From Candidatus Eiseniibacteriota bacterium (GTDB taxonomy: Bacteria; Eisenbacteria; RBG-16-71-46): a stretch of DNA of 48,055 bases. Below the pieces are notes generated by a model that saw only the letters and a list, made by a program, of their open reading frames with translations, did not search any database and had not been told where the DNA came from. Made by a program: the position numbers and the translations under genes. Location of the stretch: assembly GCA_016710095.1 (NCBI GenBank), contig JADJLL010000026.1, positions 1-48,055 on the forward strand, written 5' to 3'. Within the stretch, counting starts at the first letter, position 1. Every line of letters begins with the position of its first letter. Shown here one piece after another: positions 36,377 through 45,700 of this stretch.

Positions 36377-36402
36377 GGCTGACCTCTCCGCCCCCTGAAG
36401 GT

Positions 36403-38008
36403 TCAAAGCTCGGCTCGCTCGACGTCTCTACCACCCGCCGGGGCGGCTTCGCGCGCGGGGGTGCGCAGCCGCACTCCCACGATCGTATCGAGCAACTCGA
36501 TGGTCCAGTCGAAGACGTTTCGCCGGAACACGGTCTCGCGAAGCGCGGCCATCCGCTCTCGCCGGGAATCGCGCGGCTCGGTGAGTGCCTCGTGGTACGA
36601 GTCCGCGAGCGCTTCCCGATCGTAGGGTGAGACGATCCGGGCTCGCTCGAGCTCCCGTGCGGCCCCGGTGAAGGGCGAGAGCACGAGCGCACCTTCGAGG
36701 TCCGGAGAGGCGGCGAGGTACTCCTTCGCGACGAGGTTCATGCCGTCGTGCAACGACGTCACCGTGCAGAGATCCGCCATCCGGTAGTAGGGGAGCAACC
36801 CGGAAGTCGAGGTTCGCCTCGATGAGGTGGACGGTCGGCCCACCGGGCCGAGGGTAGCGCGCGTTCAGGCGTTCCGCCCACCGCCTCGCCTGGATCTGTA
36901 TGTTCCGGTACTCGCTCAGTTCGATCCGGGACGGCACGCCGATCTGGACGAACGCGAACTTGCCCTGCAGCGATGGGTACTTCTCGAGGCAGCGGTCGAG
37001 CGCTTCGAACCTCTCCGGAATGCCCTTCGTGTAGTCGAGGCGGTCCACGCCCAGACCGACGAGGCAGGACTGCAGTCCGAGATCCCGCCGAATCTCGGAC
37101 TCGGTGCGCCGGACCTCCGGCGACTCCACCGCCGCCGCGATGTCGTCGGCATCCACGCTGATCGCCGCGGCGTGCACCCAGGTGCGCCGCCCTTCGCGGT
37201 CCACCGCGCGGCGCTCGAGATCGACGCGGGCCTCGAGTGTCTCCGAAACGGCGTCGAGGAAGTTCGTCGCGTGGCGCTGAATGTGGAATCCGATTACGTC
37301 GTTCGCCAGCATGCCTTCGAGAATCGCGTGCTTCCACGGCAGGATGCGGAGCACCTCCGGATTGGGCCACGGGATGTGCCAGAACATCGCGACCTGCAGA
37401 TCGGGCCGGCGCTCCTTGATGAACTTCGCGGCGAGCGCGAGATGGTAGTCCTGCAGGAAGACGAGCGCGGGTTCGTCCCCGACTTCCTCGAGCACGACGT
37501 CGGCGAAGCGCCGGTTCACCCGTTCGTACGATTTCCAGTTCGCGAGGTCGAACCGTGGGCGGACGTAGACGATGTGGCACAGAGGCCAGAGCGCGCCGTT
37601 GGCGAATCCGGAGTAGTACCGCGCATGGTCGTCCTTGGTGAGCCACACGCGGCGGAGGGAATACCGCGGCTGGTCCGGCGGACAGGAAATGCGGTCGTGC
37701 TCATCCACGGTCTCGCGGTCGGCGTTGCCGCTGCCGTGCGCGACCCACACGCCGCCGAGCGCCTGCATGACGGCGTCGAGGGCGACGGTCAACCCACCCG
37801 CATTGCGAACGACCCGCACCTCCTTGCCGTCACGCTGGTGCGAGTAGGGCTGGCGATTCGAAACCACGACGAACTTGCGGTCGGGGAGATGGGCACGAGC
37901 CCACTCCACCAGCGCCGGCCGCGTCGTGCGCGGCGGCCCCTGGTTCCGAAGCTGCGCGCGAATCGCGGCACGTGAGAGCGCTCCTCGAGCCCGATCGGCG
38001 AGGTCCAT
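36403..38008 (-). CDS. otsA: Trehalose-6-phosphate synthase OtsA, GT20 (frameshifted near its 3' end)
   Basis: About 535 residues. It makes trehalose-6-phosphate from UDP-glucose and glucose-6-phosphate. Blocks seen: the N-terminal substrate loop RNAGGLTVALDAVMQALGGV, VFLQDYHLALAAKFIKERRP, MFWHIPWPNPEVLRILPW, the Arg/Lys donor-site segment GVDRLDYTKGIPERFEAL, IEANLDFR, and after one single-base shift near 36800, YYRMADLCTVTSLHDGMNLV with AKEYLAAS, the retaining glycosyltransferase signature. The start at 38008 has an AAGGAGG site; the frame is open further upstream. It is divergent from otsB across a 133-base regulatory gap. The C-terminal extension has no phosphatase domain. Confidence 0.92.
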
Positions 38009-38078
38009 CGCTGCCTCCTTCCGTTCCGGCGCTCTCCGGGAGGTCCCTGCAGGGACGCAAACAGTCCGCACGCGACCC

Positions 38079-38120
38079 TTGACCTGCGGGGGACTCTAGG
38101 CAATTATGACCGCACGGTCA
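38079..38120 (+). promoter_or_regulatory. otsB promoter overlapped by a TetR-type operator
   Basis: TTGACC (38079-38084), 17 bases, then AATTAT (38102-38107) form a promoter. TGACCG-CA-CGGTCA (38107-38120) is a perfect palindrome covering the expected start point, and has the form bound by many TetR/AcrR repressors. A TetR gene follows otsB. The operator rules out the ATG at 38106 as the real otsB start. Confidence 0.6.
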
Positions 38121-38141
38121 ACTTTGGCAACGGAGCCGGGC

Positions 38142-38957
38142 ATGACGCGAAGCCATCCACTCGACGAGATTCCCGCCCAACTTTGGCGCCTGGTGACGCT
38201 TGCCCGCCACCGGGTGCTGATGTTCGACTACGACGGAACTTTGGCGCCCTTTCGAGTTGAGCGGCACGAGGCGAATCCCACGCCCGGGAGCATCGAACTC
38301 CTGCGGCGCATCGCGGCGACGGGACACACGACGATCGGCATCGTGTCCGGCCGTCCGTTACTCGAAGTCGAACAGCTGGTCGGGAATGTCCCCGCGACTT
38401 TCGTCGGCGAGCACGGATGGGAGAGACGCGCGCCCGACGGCTCGCTGCTTCAACGTCCGATTCCGCCGCCGACCCAGGAGGCGCTCACCCGGGCGTTCGA
38501 GTCGTCGAACGGCAAGCCCTGGAGCGCTCGGCTCGAACGCAAGCGCACGGCCGTCGTCTTCCATGCTCGGGGACTGCCCGAGGCGCAGGCGGCCGAGTGG
38601 TCGAGCGAGTGCGAGGCCGCATGGAGCGCGATCGCACAGGAGGGCCGGGTGAGCCTCGATGCGATCCAGGGAGGTATCGAGATCCGCGCGCGTGGATGCA
38701 ACAAGGGCACGGCGGCGCTTTCACTGCTCACGCACGCACCCGACGGGAGCATCGGAGTCTTTGTCGGCGACGACGCAACGGACGAAGATGCGTTCGACGC
38801 CCTGCGTGACTGGGGCTTCGGCATCCGGGTCGGTCCCCGCACGGGTCCGACGACCGCAATGGGAACGCTGCCATCGTGCGATGCGGTGACGGCTTTCCTC
38901 ACGGAATGGCTGGATCTGACGACGCGGCCCGACGAAACGCCGCTCGTGCCCTCCTGA
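38142..38957 (+). CDS. otsB: Trehalose-6-phosphate phosphatase OtsB
   Basis: 271 residues, intact. A HAD-superfamily phosphatase that removes phosphate from the OtsA product. Catalytic motif I is FDYDGTLAPF (Asp29 nucleophile, Asp31 acid/base), motif II is IGIVSGRPL, FVGEHGWERR carries substrate contacts, and motifs III/IV are RGCNKGTAA and VFVGDDATDEDAF (metal-binding Asp residues). The start at 38142 is preferred over 38106 because a GGAG site lies 8 bases upstream and the promoter and operator occupy 38079-38120. It is divergent from otsA and followed by a TetR-family gene 102 bases later. Confidence 0.93.
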   Translation: MTRSHPLDEIPAQLWRLVTLARHRVLMFDYDGTLAPFRVERHEANPTPGSIELLRRIAATGHTTIGIVSGRPLLEVEQLVGNVPATFVGEHGWERRAPDGSLLQRPIPPPTQEALTRAFESSNGKPWSARLERKRTAVVFHARGLPEAQAAEWSSECEAAWSAIAQEGRVSLDAIQGGIEIRARGCNKGTAALSLLTHAPDGSIGVFVGDDATDEDAFDALRDWGFGIRVGPRTGPTTAMGTLPSCDAVTAFLTEWLDLTTRPDETPLVPS

Positions 38958-39059
38958 CCATTCGAACCAAATGGGGTCTGGCGCACTCGGCCCGCCCCAC
39001 GGGTTGCCGACGAACAACGCAACCTGCAGAGTGCGCCTGCCCCGTATCGGAGGATCCAC

Positions 39060-39827
39060 ATGGCCCGCACGCGACCTGCACTGCCCCCCATGACGAGGGG
39101 GCGGCGCGAGCATCGCAAACACCTGACGCGCCAGGAACTACTCGCCGCGGGGCGGCGGCTGTTCGGCGAACAAGGTCTCTACGAGTCCCGAATCGAAGAC
39201 CTCACCCGTCACGCCGGCATCGCGAAGGGAACGATCTACGGCTACTTCGCCAACAAGCAGGAACTGATGGAGGCCGTCGTGACGGCCGGCTTCAGCGAAC
39301 TGCTGGGCGAGGTGGATCGCGCCACTCACGGAGCCACGAATACGCGTGAGCGACTCGGGCTTTGCGTGCAGGCGCACTTCGACTTCTTCGACACGAATCC
39401 GACCTCATGCGCGTGTTCCACCAGGTCCGAGGACTTCTCAAGTTCAATCTCCCCGACGGCCGTCCCCTGCGCCGCGTGCTCGCGCACTATCTCGCCAGCC
39501 TCGGCCGCGCGATTGCGCCGCTCGTCAGCTCCCGCCGCGGACCGAAGCGGAATCACCGGAGCTGGCGACGGTGCTGGCGCCGTCTCCGGCGTGGCGTCCA
39601 CGCACGCAGCCCTGACGGCCTGCCCCGAACGGGGCGCAATCCCGCGCGCCGCGCAGGCGATCACGGAGATGGTCCTGCAGCACGCGAACCTGCGAGGCGC
39701 TCCGGCGTACGCGGCCAGGCGGACGGCATCCACGAGCGCACCACAGGCGCCGCTGACGGGCGCGGCTCGCACCCGTGTGCGCCCGCCGCGTGCCACACGC
39801 ACCACGCGCAGGCGCCTCTCGACTTGA
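39060..39827 (+). CDS. TetR-family transcriptional regulator (frameshifted)
   Basis: About 255 codons as drawn. The N-terminal DNA-binding domain is intact: RQELLAAGRRLFGEQGLYES, then RIEDLTRHAGIAKGTIYGYF with ANKQELMEAVV, the TetR helix-turn-helix. The ligand domain needs single-base shifts near 39405, 39545 and 39580: CVQAHFDFFDTNP, DLMRVFHQVRGLLKFNL, ESPELATVL, and ACPERGAIPRAAQAITEMVL. The extreme C-terminus is uncertain and low in complexity. A GGAGG site precedes the ATG. It is the natural candidate to bind the TGACCG-CA-CGGTCA operator at otsB, though its own upstream region has no copy of that palindrome. Confidence 0.78.
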   Translation: MARTRPALPPMTRGRREHRKHLTRQELLAAGRRLFGEQGLYESRIEDLTRHAGIAKGTIYGYFANKQELMEAVVTAGFSELLGEVDRATHGATNTRERLGLCVQAHFDFFDTNPTSCACSTRSEDFSSSISPTAVPCAACSRTISPASAARLRRSSAPAADRSGITGAGDGAGAVSGVASTHAALTACPERGAIPRAAQAITEMVLQHANLRGAPAYAARRTASTSAPQAPLTGAARTRVRPPRATRTTRRRLST

Positions 39828-39842
39828 GGCGTTCGACCGGGC

Positions 39843-41056
39843 TCAGGCTCCGTCGTCTGCCGGCGCGCCGTGGTCCCCGGCGGCACTCAACTCCGGGGCA
39901 TGGGGTTCGGTGATGTCCGGATACGGGCGGCGGAAGAAGAACGTGGGTACGAGCGTGGTCGCGAGCGTGTAGAGCACGACGCCTCCGAACAACTCCGGCG
40001 GCGCGCCGAAGCGGTCGCGGAGGATCTCCGCGAGGGCGAGGCCGAAGACCAGCGTCGGCAGCAGCGAGACCGCGATGCGCATGCCCTCCGCGCGCCCTTC
40101 ACCGAGCGCGAAGCGGCGGTGCATCAGCACTGCGCCGAGCCGCGCCGGCACGACCACGGCGAAGAACACCGCCCCGTAGGCCAGCGCCATCGGATGCAGG
40201 TCTTCGCGCTGCAGTCTCAGGCCCGCGTTGAAGAAGAGAAGGGCACGAAGAAGGAGGAGAACATCTCGACGGCGTGCACCATCTGCTCCGATGCCAGCGC
40301 GGGCAATCACTCGCGAAAGCGCTGCGCCGCCATGCCGACAATAAACGCGCCGACGAGGTAGTAGACACCCAGTTCGCGGGTCACAATGGCGCACACGAGC
40401 GCGATCATGAGCAGGAACGCGAACTCCGACCGCGGGGCGTGCGGCACGACGAACGCCGCGAACGCCCGGAATACCAAAGGCAGCAGGGCGATCAACACGG
40501 CGAGGACGAGGAACGACACGAGAAACTTCTCGAGCGACGTGGACTGCAGCGTGGCGAACATCACGAGCAGCGCGAGCAGTTCCGCCGCGATCGCCTTGGA
40601 CTTCACCCACCGCTTCTCGGCGGCCTCGAGGCCGAAGAGCCCGAGCGAATCGAGAATGAAGCCGGTCGAGGGCGTGAGGAGCGCCAGCGCGAGCAGTAGC
40701 GCCATGCGCAGATCGAGATGAAGTATCTGCACGAGGCCGAACGTGCACGCCGCGAGCAACAGCAGGCGCACGACGAGATGCTGCGTGAGTATGCCGGCGT
40801 TCGCCCGCAGTTCGGACGTGTCCACCTCGAGACCGGCGAAGAGGAACAGCGCGGTGATCCCGAACGACGACAGCAGGTGGATCGTCTCGTCGTGCTGCAG
40901 CACTCCGAAACCGAGTCCCACGATCGCGCCCAGCGCCAGGCTGGTGACGGCGGCGGGAACGCCGAAGCGCTGTAGGGCGCGCGGCACGACGAAGAGTCCG
41001 AAGAGAATGCCGACGTACGCCATGTCGGCAGGAAGGCTCGGGAACGGAAACGGCAT
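39843..41056 (-). CDS. CPA2-family cation/proton antiporter, Kef-like (frameshifted)
   Basis: About 400 residues with 11-13 membrane helices. Segments: YVGILFGLFVVPRALQRFGV, SLALGAIVGLGFGVLQHDET, SFGITALFLFAGLEVDTSEL (the conserved LFLAGLE-type motif), LALLTPSTGFILDSLGLFGL, and VYYLVGAFIVGMAAQRF. Two single-base shifts lie near 40306 and 40238, after which LFFNAGLRLQREDLHPMALA and LFGGVVLYTLATTLVPTFFF continue. No NAD-binding RCK/TrkA domain follows, so this is the short form. It exchanges K+ or Na+ for protons. An AAGGA site supports the start at 41056. It is convergent with the TetR gene (15-base gap). Confidence 0.85.
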
Positions 41057-41156
41057 GTCCGTCCTTTCTCGTGCAAGCGATTCCGGGTGGAGAATTGGAT
41101 TCGGAGCGCGCACCCTACCAAGCACACGACAGCGCGCACGAGAGAATCCGGAACGG

Positions 41157-41185
41157 TTGAACGCGCCCGGCCCGCCGACTAGTCT
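41157..41185 (+). promoter_or_regulatory. Sigma70-type promoter placed for a leaderless transcript (M28 peptidase)
   Basis: TTGAAC (41157-41162), a 17-base spacer and TAGTCT (41180-41185); the ATG at 41193 follows 7 bases later with no ribosome site. The -35 hexamer is identical to that of the yciH promoter. Confidence 0.6.
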
Positions 41186-41192
41186 GCCGCCC

Positions 41193-42623
41193 ATGCTCCG
41201 GCTCGACCGTATCTGCGCCGCGCTCGCGGCCCTGCTCGCGATGGCTTGCGTCACCGCCACCGTTCACGCCGCCGAACCGTTTTCTCCCGCCGCGCTCGCG
41301 GCCGCACGCGACGTGCGCGAACGCGCGCTGCGCGACGACACGGGCTACGACCTGCTGCGTTCGCTCACGACCGAAGTCGGACCGCGGCTCTGCGGCACGC
41401 CCGGCGACGCGCGGGCGGTCGCCTGGGCGATCGCGAACCTGAACGCGCTCGGCTTCACGAACGTGCACGCCGAGCCGGTGAAGGTTCCGCACTGGGTGCG
41501 CGGCACGCCGCACGTGGAAGTGCTCGCGCCGTTCGCGCAGCCGATGGTCGCGGTCACGCTCGGCGGCAGCGTCGCGACGCCGGACGACGGCATCGCCGCC
41601 GGCGTCGTCGGCGTCACCACGATCGCCGAGCTCGCGCTGCTGCCCGACAGCGCCGTGCGCGGCAAGGTCGTCTACTTCGGCAACCGCATGCAGCGCTCGA
41701 AGAGCGTCGCGAGCTACGGCGCGGCGGTCGGGGTGCGAGGCCGCGGCGCGGGCGAGGCGAGCAAGCGCGGCGCGGTCGCGGTCATGATCCGCTCGATCGG
41801 CACCGACCGCGATCGCGTCGGGCACACCGGCGGCATGCGCTTCGAGAAGACCGAGACGCCGATCCCGGCGTTCGCGCTGTCGAACCCCGACGCGGATATG
41901 TTGGAGCGGCAGCTGGCCTCCGGCCAGCCGGTGCGCGTGCGCCTGCGCGACGACTCGCACTGGGCGGACAGTACGATGTCGGCGAACGTCGTGGGCGAGA
42001 TCCCGGGACGCGATCCGCGCGGGGAAGTGGTCGTGCTCGGCGCGCATCTCGATTCGTGGGACCTCGGGCAGGGCGCGCACGACGACGGCGCCGGCGTCGC
42101 GATCATGACCGCCGCGGCGCGGCTCGTCGGCCAGGGCACGATGCGGCCCAAGCGCACGATTCGCGTGGTGCTGTTCGCGAACGAGGAGTTCGGTCTCTCG
42201 GGCGCCCGCGCGTACGCGCGCGAGCACGCGGCCGAGGCGCCGAAGATCGTCGCGGGCATGGAGTCCGATCTCGGCGCCTTCGCGCCGACGGGATTCCAGT
42301 CGCGCGTCGATCCCTCGCTCGCGCCGGTCGTGCAGGCGATGGCGCAGGTGCTCGCGCCGCTCGGCGTGCCGCTCACGGGCAACGAGGCGTCCGGTGACGC
42401 CGACGTGGGACGGCTCTACGACCTCGGCATTCCGGTGTTCGACGTGGACACCGACGCGAGCGGGTACTTCGACCTGCACCACACGCCGAACGACACGTTC
42501 GACAAGATCGACCCGGCGATGGTGCGCCTCAACACGGCGTGCTACGCCGCGCTCGCGTTCCTCGCGGCCGAATACGGCCCCGGGCTCGGACGCGCCCCGC
42601 GCGCACCGGCGGCGCCGCGCTGA
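41193..42623 (+). CDS. Secreted M28-family zinc peptidase with PA-like insert
   Basis: 476 residues. MLRLDRICAALAALLAMACV... to VHA is a signal peptide. An inserted PA-like region (about 110-240, with KVVYFGNRM and GAVAVMIRSIG) precedes the peptidase core. The two-zinc site is complete in order: GAHLDSWDLG (His, Asp), HDDGAGVA (bridging Asp), FANEEFGLSG (catalytic Glu and ligand Glu), ESDLGAFAP (ligand Asp) and DLHHTPNDT (ligand His). These enzymes are exo-aminopeptidases or carboxypeptidases acting outside the cytoplasm. It has its own promoter and is followed by a hairpin at 42644-42680. Confidence 0.92.
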   Translation: MLRLDRICAALAALLAMACVTATVHAAEPFSPAALAAARDVRERALRDDTGYDLLRSLTTEVGPRLCGTPGDARAVAWAIANLNALGFTNVHAEPVKVPHWVRGTPHVEVLAPFAQPMVAVTLGGSVATPDDGIAAGVVGVTTIAELALLPDSAVRGKVVYFGNRMQRSKSVASYGAAVGVRGRGAGEASKRGAVAVMIRSIGTDRDRVGHTGGMRFEKTETPIPAFALSNPDADMLERQLASGQPVRVRLRDDSHWADSTMSANVVGEIPGRDPRGEVVVLGAHLDSWDLGQGAHDDGAGVAIMTAAARLVGQGTMRPKRTIRVVLFANEEFGLSGARAYAREHAAEAPKIVAGMESDLGAFAPTGFQSRVDPSLAPVVQAMAQVLAPLGVPLTGNEASGDADVGRLYDLGIPVFDVDTDASGYFDLHHTPNDTFDKIDPAMVRLNTACYAALAFLAAEYGPGLGRAPRAPAAPR

Positions 42624-42643
42624 TCGCCGAGCGCCACCCGAGC

Positions 42644-42680
42644 GAAGGCCGCCGCGTCCGTCATGGTCGCGGCGGCCTTC
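42644..42680 (+). terminator. Terminator-like hairpin after the M28 gene
   Basis: GAAGGCCGCCGCG (42644-42656) and CGCGGCGGCCTTC (42668-42680) make a perfect 13-base stem with an 11-base loop, 21 bases past the stop. No T-run follows. Confidence 0.55.
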
Positions 42681-42693
42681 CGTCATTCGGACG

Positions 42694-42724
42694 TTGACGC
42701 TCGGGGTGCCGTGCGTTCTAGTCG
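42694..42724 (+). promoter_or_regulatory. Promoter of the BNR/VPS10-like gene
   Basis: TTGACG (42694-42699), a 19-base spacer and TAGTCG (42719-42724) lie 65 bases before the ATG. Unlike the neighbouring M28 gene, this one has a leader with a GGGAG site. Confidence 0.45.
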
Positions 42725-42789
42725 CCGCGCTTCGTGGCGCCCCCTTGCGTCGAAATCGCATCGTCCCCGGAACGGGAGATCCGCCCCCG

Positions 42790-45700
42790 ATGAATCACAA
42801 GCCGCTCTTCTGGACTTCGGTCCTCTGTCTTTCGCTGGTCACCGGCGCCGCGCTCGCGGCGGCCCGTCCCGCGGCGAAGCCCGCCGCCAAGCAGCCCGAG
42901 TCGAAGCTCTCCGCGGGCTCGTTCGCCGGCCTCAAGTTCCGCAGCATCGGCCCGGCGCTCACCTCCGGCCGCGTCGTCGACCTCGCCGTCCACCCGCGCG
43001 ACAAGAGCACGTGGTACGTCGCCACCGCCTACGGCGGCGTGTGGAAGACGACCAACGCCGGCACGACGTGGAAGCCGATCTTCGACTCGCAGGGCACGTC
43101 CTCCACGGGCTGCGTCGCGATCGATCCGCGGCAGCCGCTCACCGTGTGGGTGGGCTCGGGCGAGAACAACTCCCAGCGCAGCGTGGGCTGGGGCGACGGC
43201 GTCTATCGCTCCGACGACGGCGGCCGCACCTGGGAAAACACCGGCCTCAAGGACTCGCAGCACATCGGCATGATCGCGATCCATCCGGCCAAGCCCGGGG
43301 TCGTGCTCGTCGCGGCGCAGGGCCCGCTTTGGGCGCCGGGCGGTGATCGCGGCGTCTACAAGACGACGGACTCCGGCAAGACGTGGAAGCGCGTGCTCTA
43401 CGTCGACGAGTGGACCGGCGGCAACGAGGTCTGGTTCGACCCGCACGATCCCGAAGTGCTCTACGCGTCGACCTACCAGCGGCACCGCAAGGAATGGACG
43501 CTCATCGACGGCGGTCCGGGCTCCGGCATCTGGAAGAGCGTGGACGGCGGCGACACGTGGAAGAAGCTCGCCGGAGGCCTGCCCGGTGAAGACATGGGCA
43601 AGATCGGGTTGACCGTGCCCAAGACCGAGACGGACGTCGTCGTCGCGGTGATCGAAGCGGCGAACGGCAAGGGCGGCATGTACCGCACGAACGACGCGGG
43701 CGCGAACTGGGAGAAGGTCGCCGACGTGTTGTCGGGAAGCCCGCAGTACTACAACGAGCTGTTCTCCGATCCGACCGTGCCCGGCCGGCTGTACCTGGTC
43801 GACACGTTCCTGCAGACGAGCGACGACGGCGGCCGCACGTGGCGCCGCGCGGGTGAGCAGCACAAGCACGTGGACAATCACATCGTGTGGGTCGATCCCG
43901 CCGACAGCCGGCACGTGCTCGTCGGCTGCGACGGCGGCCTGTACGAAAGCTTCGACCGCTGCGCGACGTGGAAGTACTTCGGCAACCTGCCCATCACGCA
44001 GTTCTACAAGATCGAAGTCGACGACTCGAAGCCGTTCTACTACGTGTACGGCGGCACGCAGGACAACAACACGCAGGGCGGACCGTCGCGCACGAGCAAC
44101 GTGCACGGCATCCGGAACTCGGACTGGTTCATCACGGTCGGCGGCGACGGCTTCCAGCCGCGCGTGGATCCCTCGAACCCGAACATCGTGTATTCCGAAT
44201 CGCAGCACGGCGGCCTCGCGCGCTACGACCGCGCGACGGGCGAGAACATCGACATCCAGCCGCAGCCCGAGCCGGGTGAGGACGGCAGCCGCTGGAACTG
44301 GGACAGCCCGCTCATCATTTCGCCGTTCTCGCCGTCGCGGCTCTACTTCGCGTCGCAGCGGCTGTACCGGAGCGACGATCGCGGCGACACGTGGAAGCCG
44401 GTCAGCGGCGACCTGTCGCGCGGCGTGCAGCGCAACAAGCTGCCGGTCATGGGCCGCGTGTGGAGCATCGACGCCGTCGCGAAGAACGCCTCGACGACCG
44501 TGTACGGCAACATCGTCGCGCTGTTCGAATCGCCGCTGCGCGAGCACACGATCTACGCGGGCACGGACGACGGACTCATTCACGTGACCGAGGACGCGGG
44601 CGCGCACTGGCGCCGCATCGAGACGCCCGCGGGCGTGGGCGAGTACGCCTACGTGACGCGCGTCGTCGCCTCGCAGCACGCGGCCGGCACCGTGTACGCG
44701 ACGTACGACCGTCATCGCATGGGTGACCTGAAGCCCTACGTGATGAAGAGCACCGACATGGGCCGCACGTGGACGAACATCACGGGCGACCTTCCGGTGA
44801 ACGGCAGCGTGTTCGCGTTCTGCGAGGACCACGTGGATCCGAACCTGCTCTTCGTGGGCACGGAGTTCGGCGCGTTCTTCACGCAGGACGGCGGCCGCAA
44901 GTGGATCAAGCTCACGGGCGGCCTGCCCGTGCAGAGCATCCACGACATCGCGATCCAGAAGCGCGAGGGCGACCTGATCCTCGGCTCGTTCAGCCGCGGG
45001 TTCTACATCCTCGACGACTACTCGGCGCTTCGCACGATGAACGAAGCGCGCCTGAACGAGGAGTCCGTGCTGCTGCCCGTGCGCAAGACGCCCATGTTCA
45101 TCCCGTCGTCGCCGATGGGCGGCGCGGGTTCCGCCGAACAGGGCCACGAGTTCTACACGGGCGAGAACCCGCCCTTCGGCGCGGTGTTCACGTACTGGCT
45201 CCGCGACGAGTACCAGTCGCTGCGTGAGAAGCGTCACGAGCGCGAGAAGAAGCAGAAGAAGGCGGGCCAGGATTCGTTCTACCCGAGCTGGGACAGCCTG
45301 CGCGCCGAGGCGCGTGAAGAGGCGCCCGCGGTCGTGCTCACGGTGACGGACGCGGCGGGCAACGTCGTGCGCCGCCTGAGCGGTCCGTCGGACGAGGGCT
45401 TCCACCGTGTCGCGTGGGACCTGCGCTGGGCGTCGTCCGAGCCGGCGGTGCTCGGCTCGCGTACGCGCGGCGACTGGGACGACACGCCGAACGGTCCGCT
45501 CGCTTCGCCGGGCACGTACACGGTGCAACTCGCCAAGCGCATCGACGGCGTGCTCACGCCGCTCGGCGCTCCGCAGCAGTTCGTGTGCGAGCCGCTCGGC
45601 GCGCCTTCGCTTCCGCCCGCCGACCGCGGCGCGCTGCTCGCGTTCGAGCAGAAGACCGCGCGGTTGCAGCGCGCGGTGCTGGGCGCCACGCGCGTACTGG

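Noticed and set aside
38106..38141. An otsB start 12 codons upstream
   Set aside because: The ATG lies in the -10 box and operator; the ATG at 38142 has a proper ribosome site.
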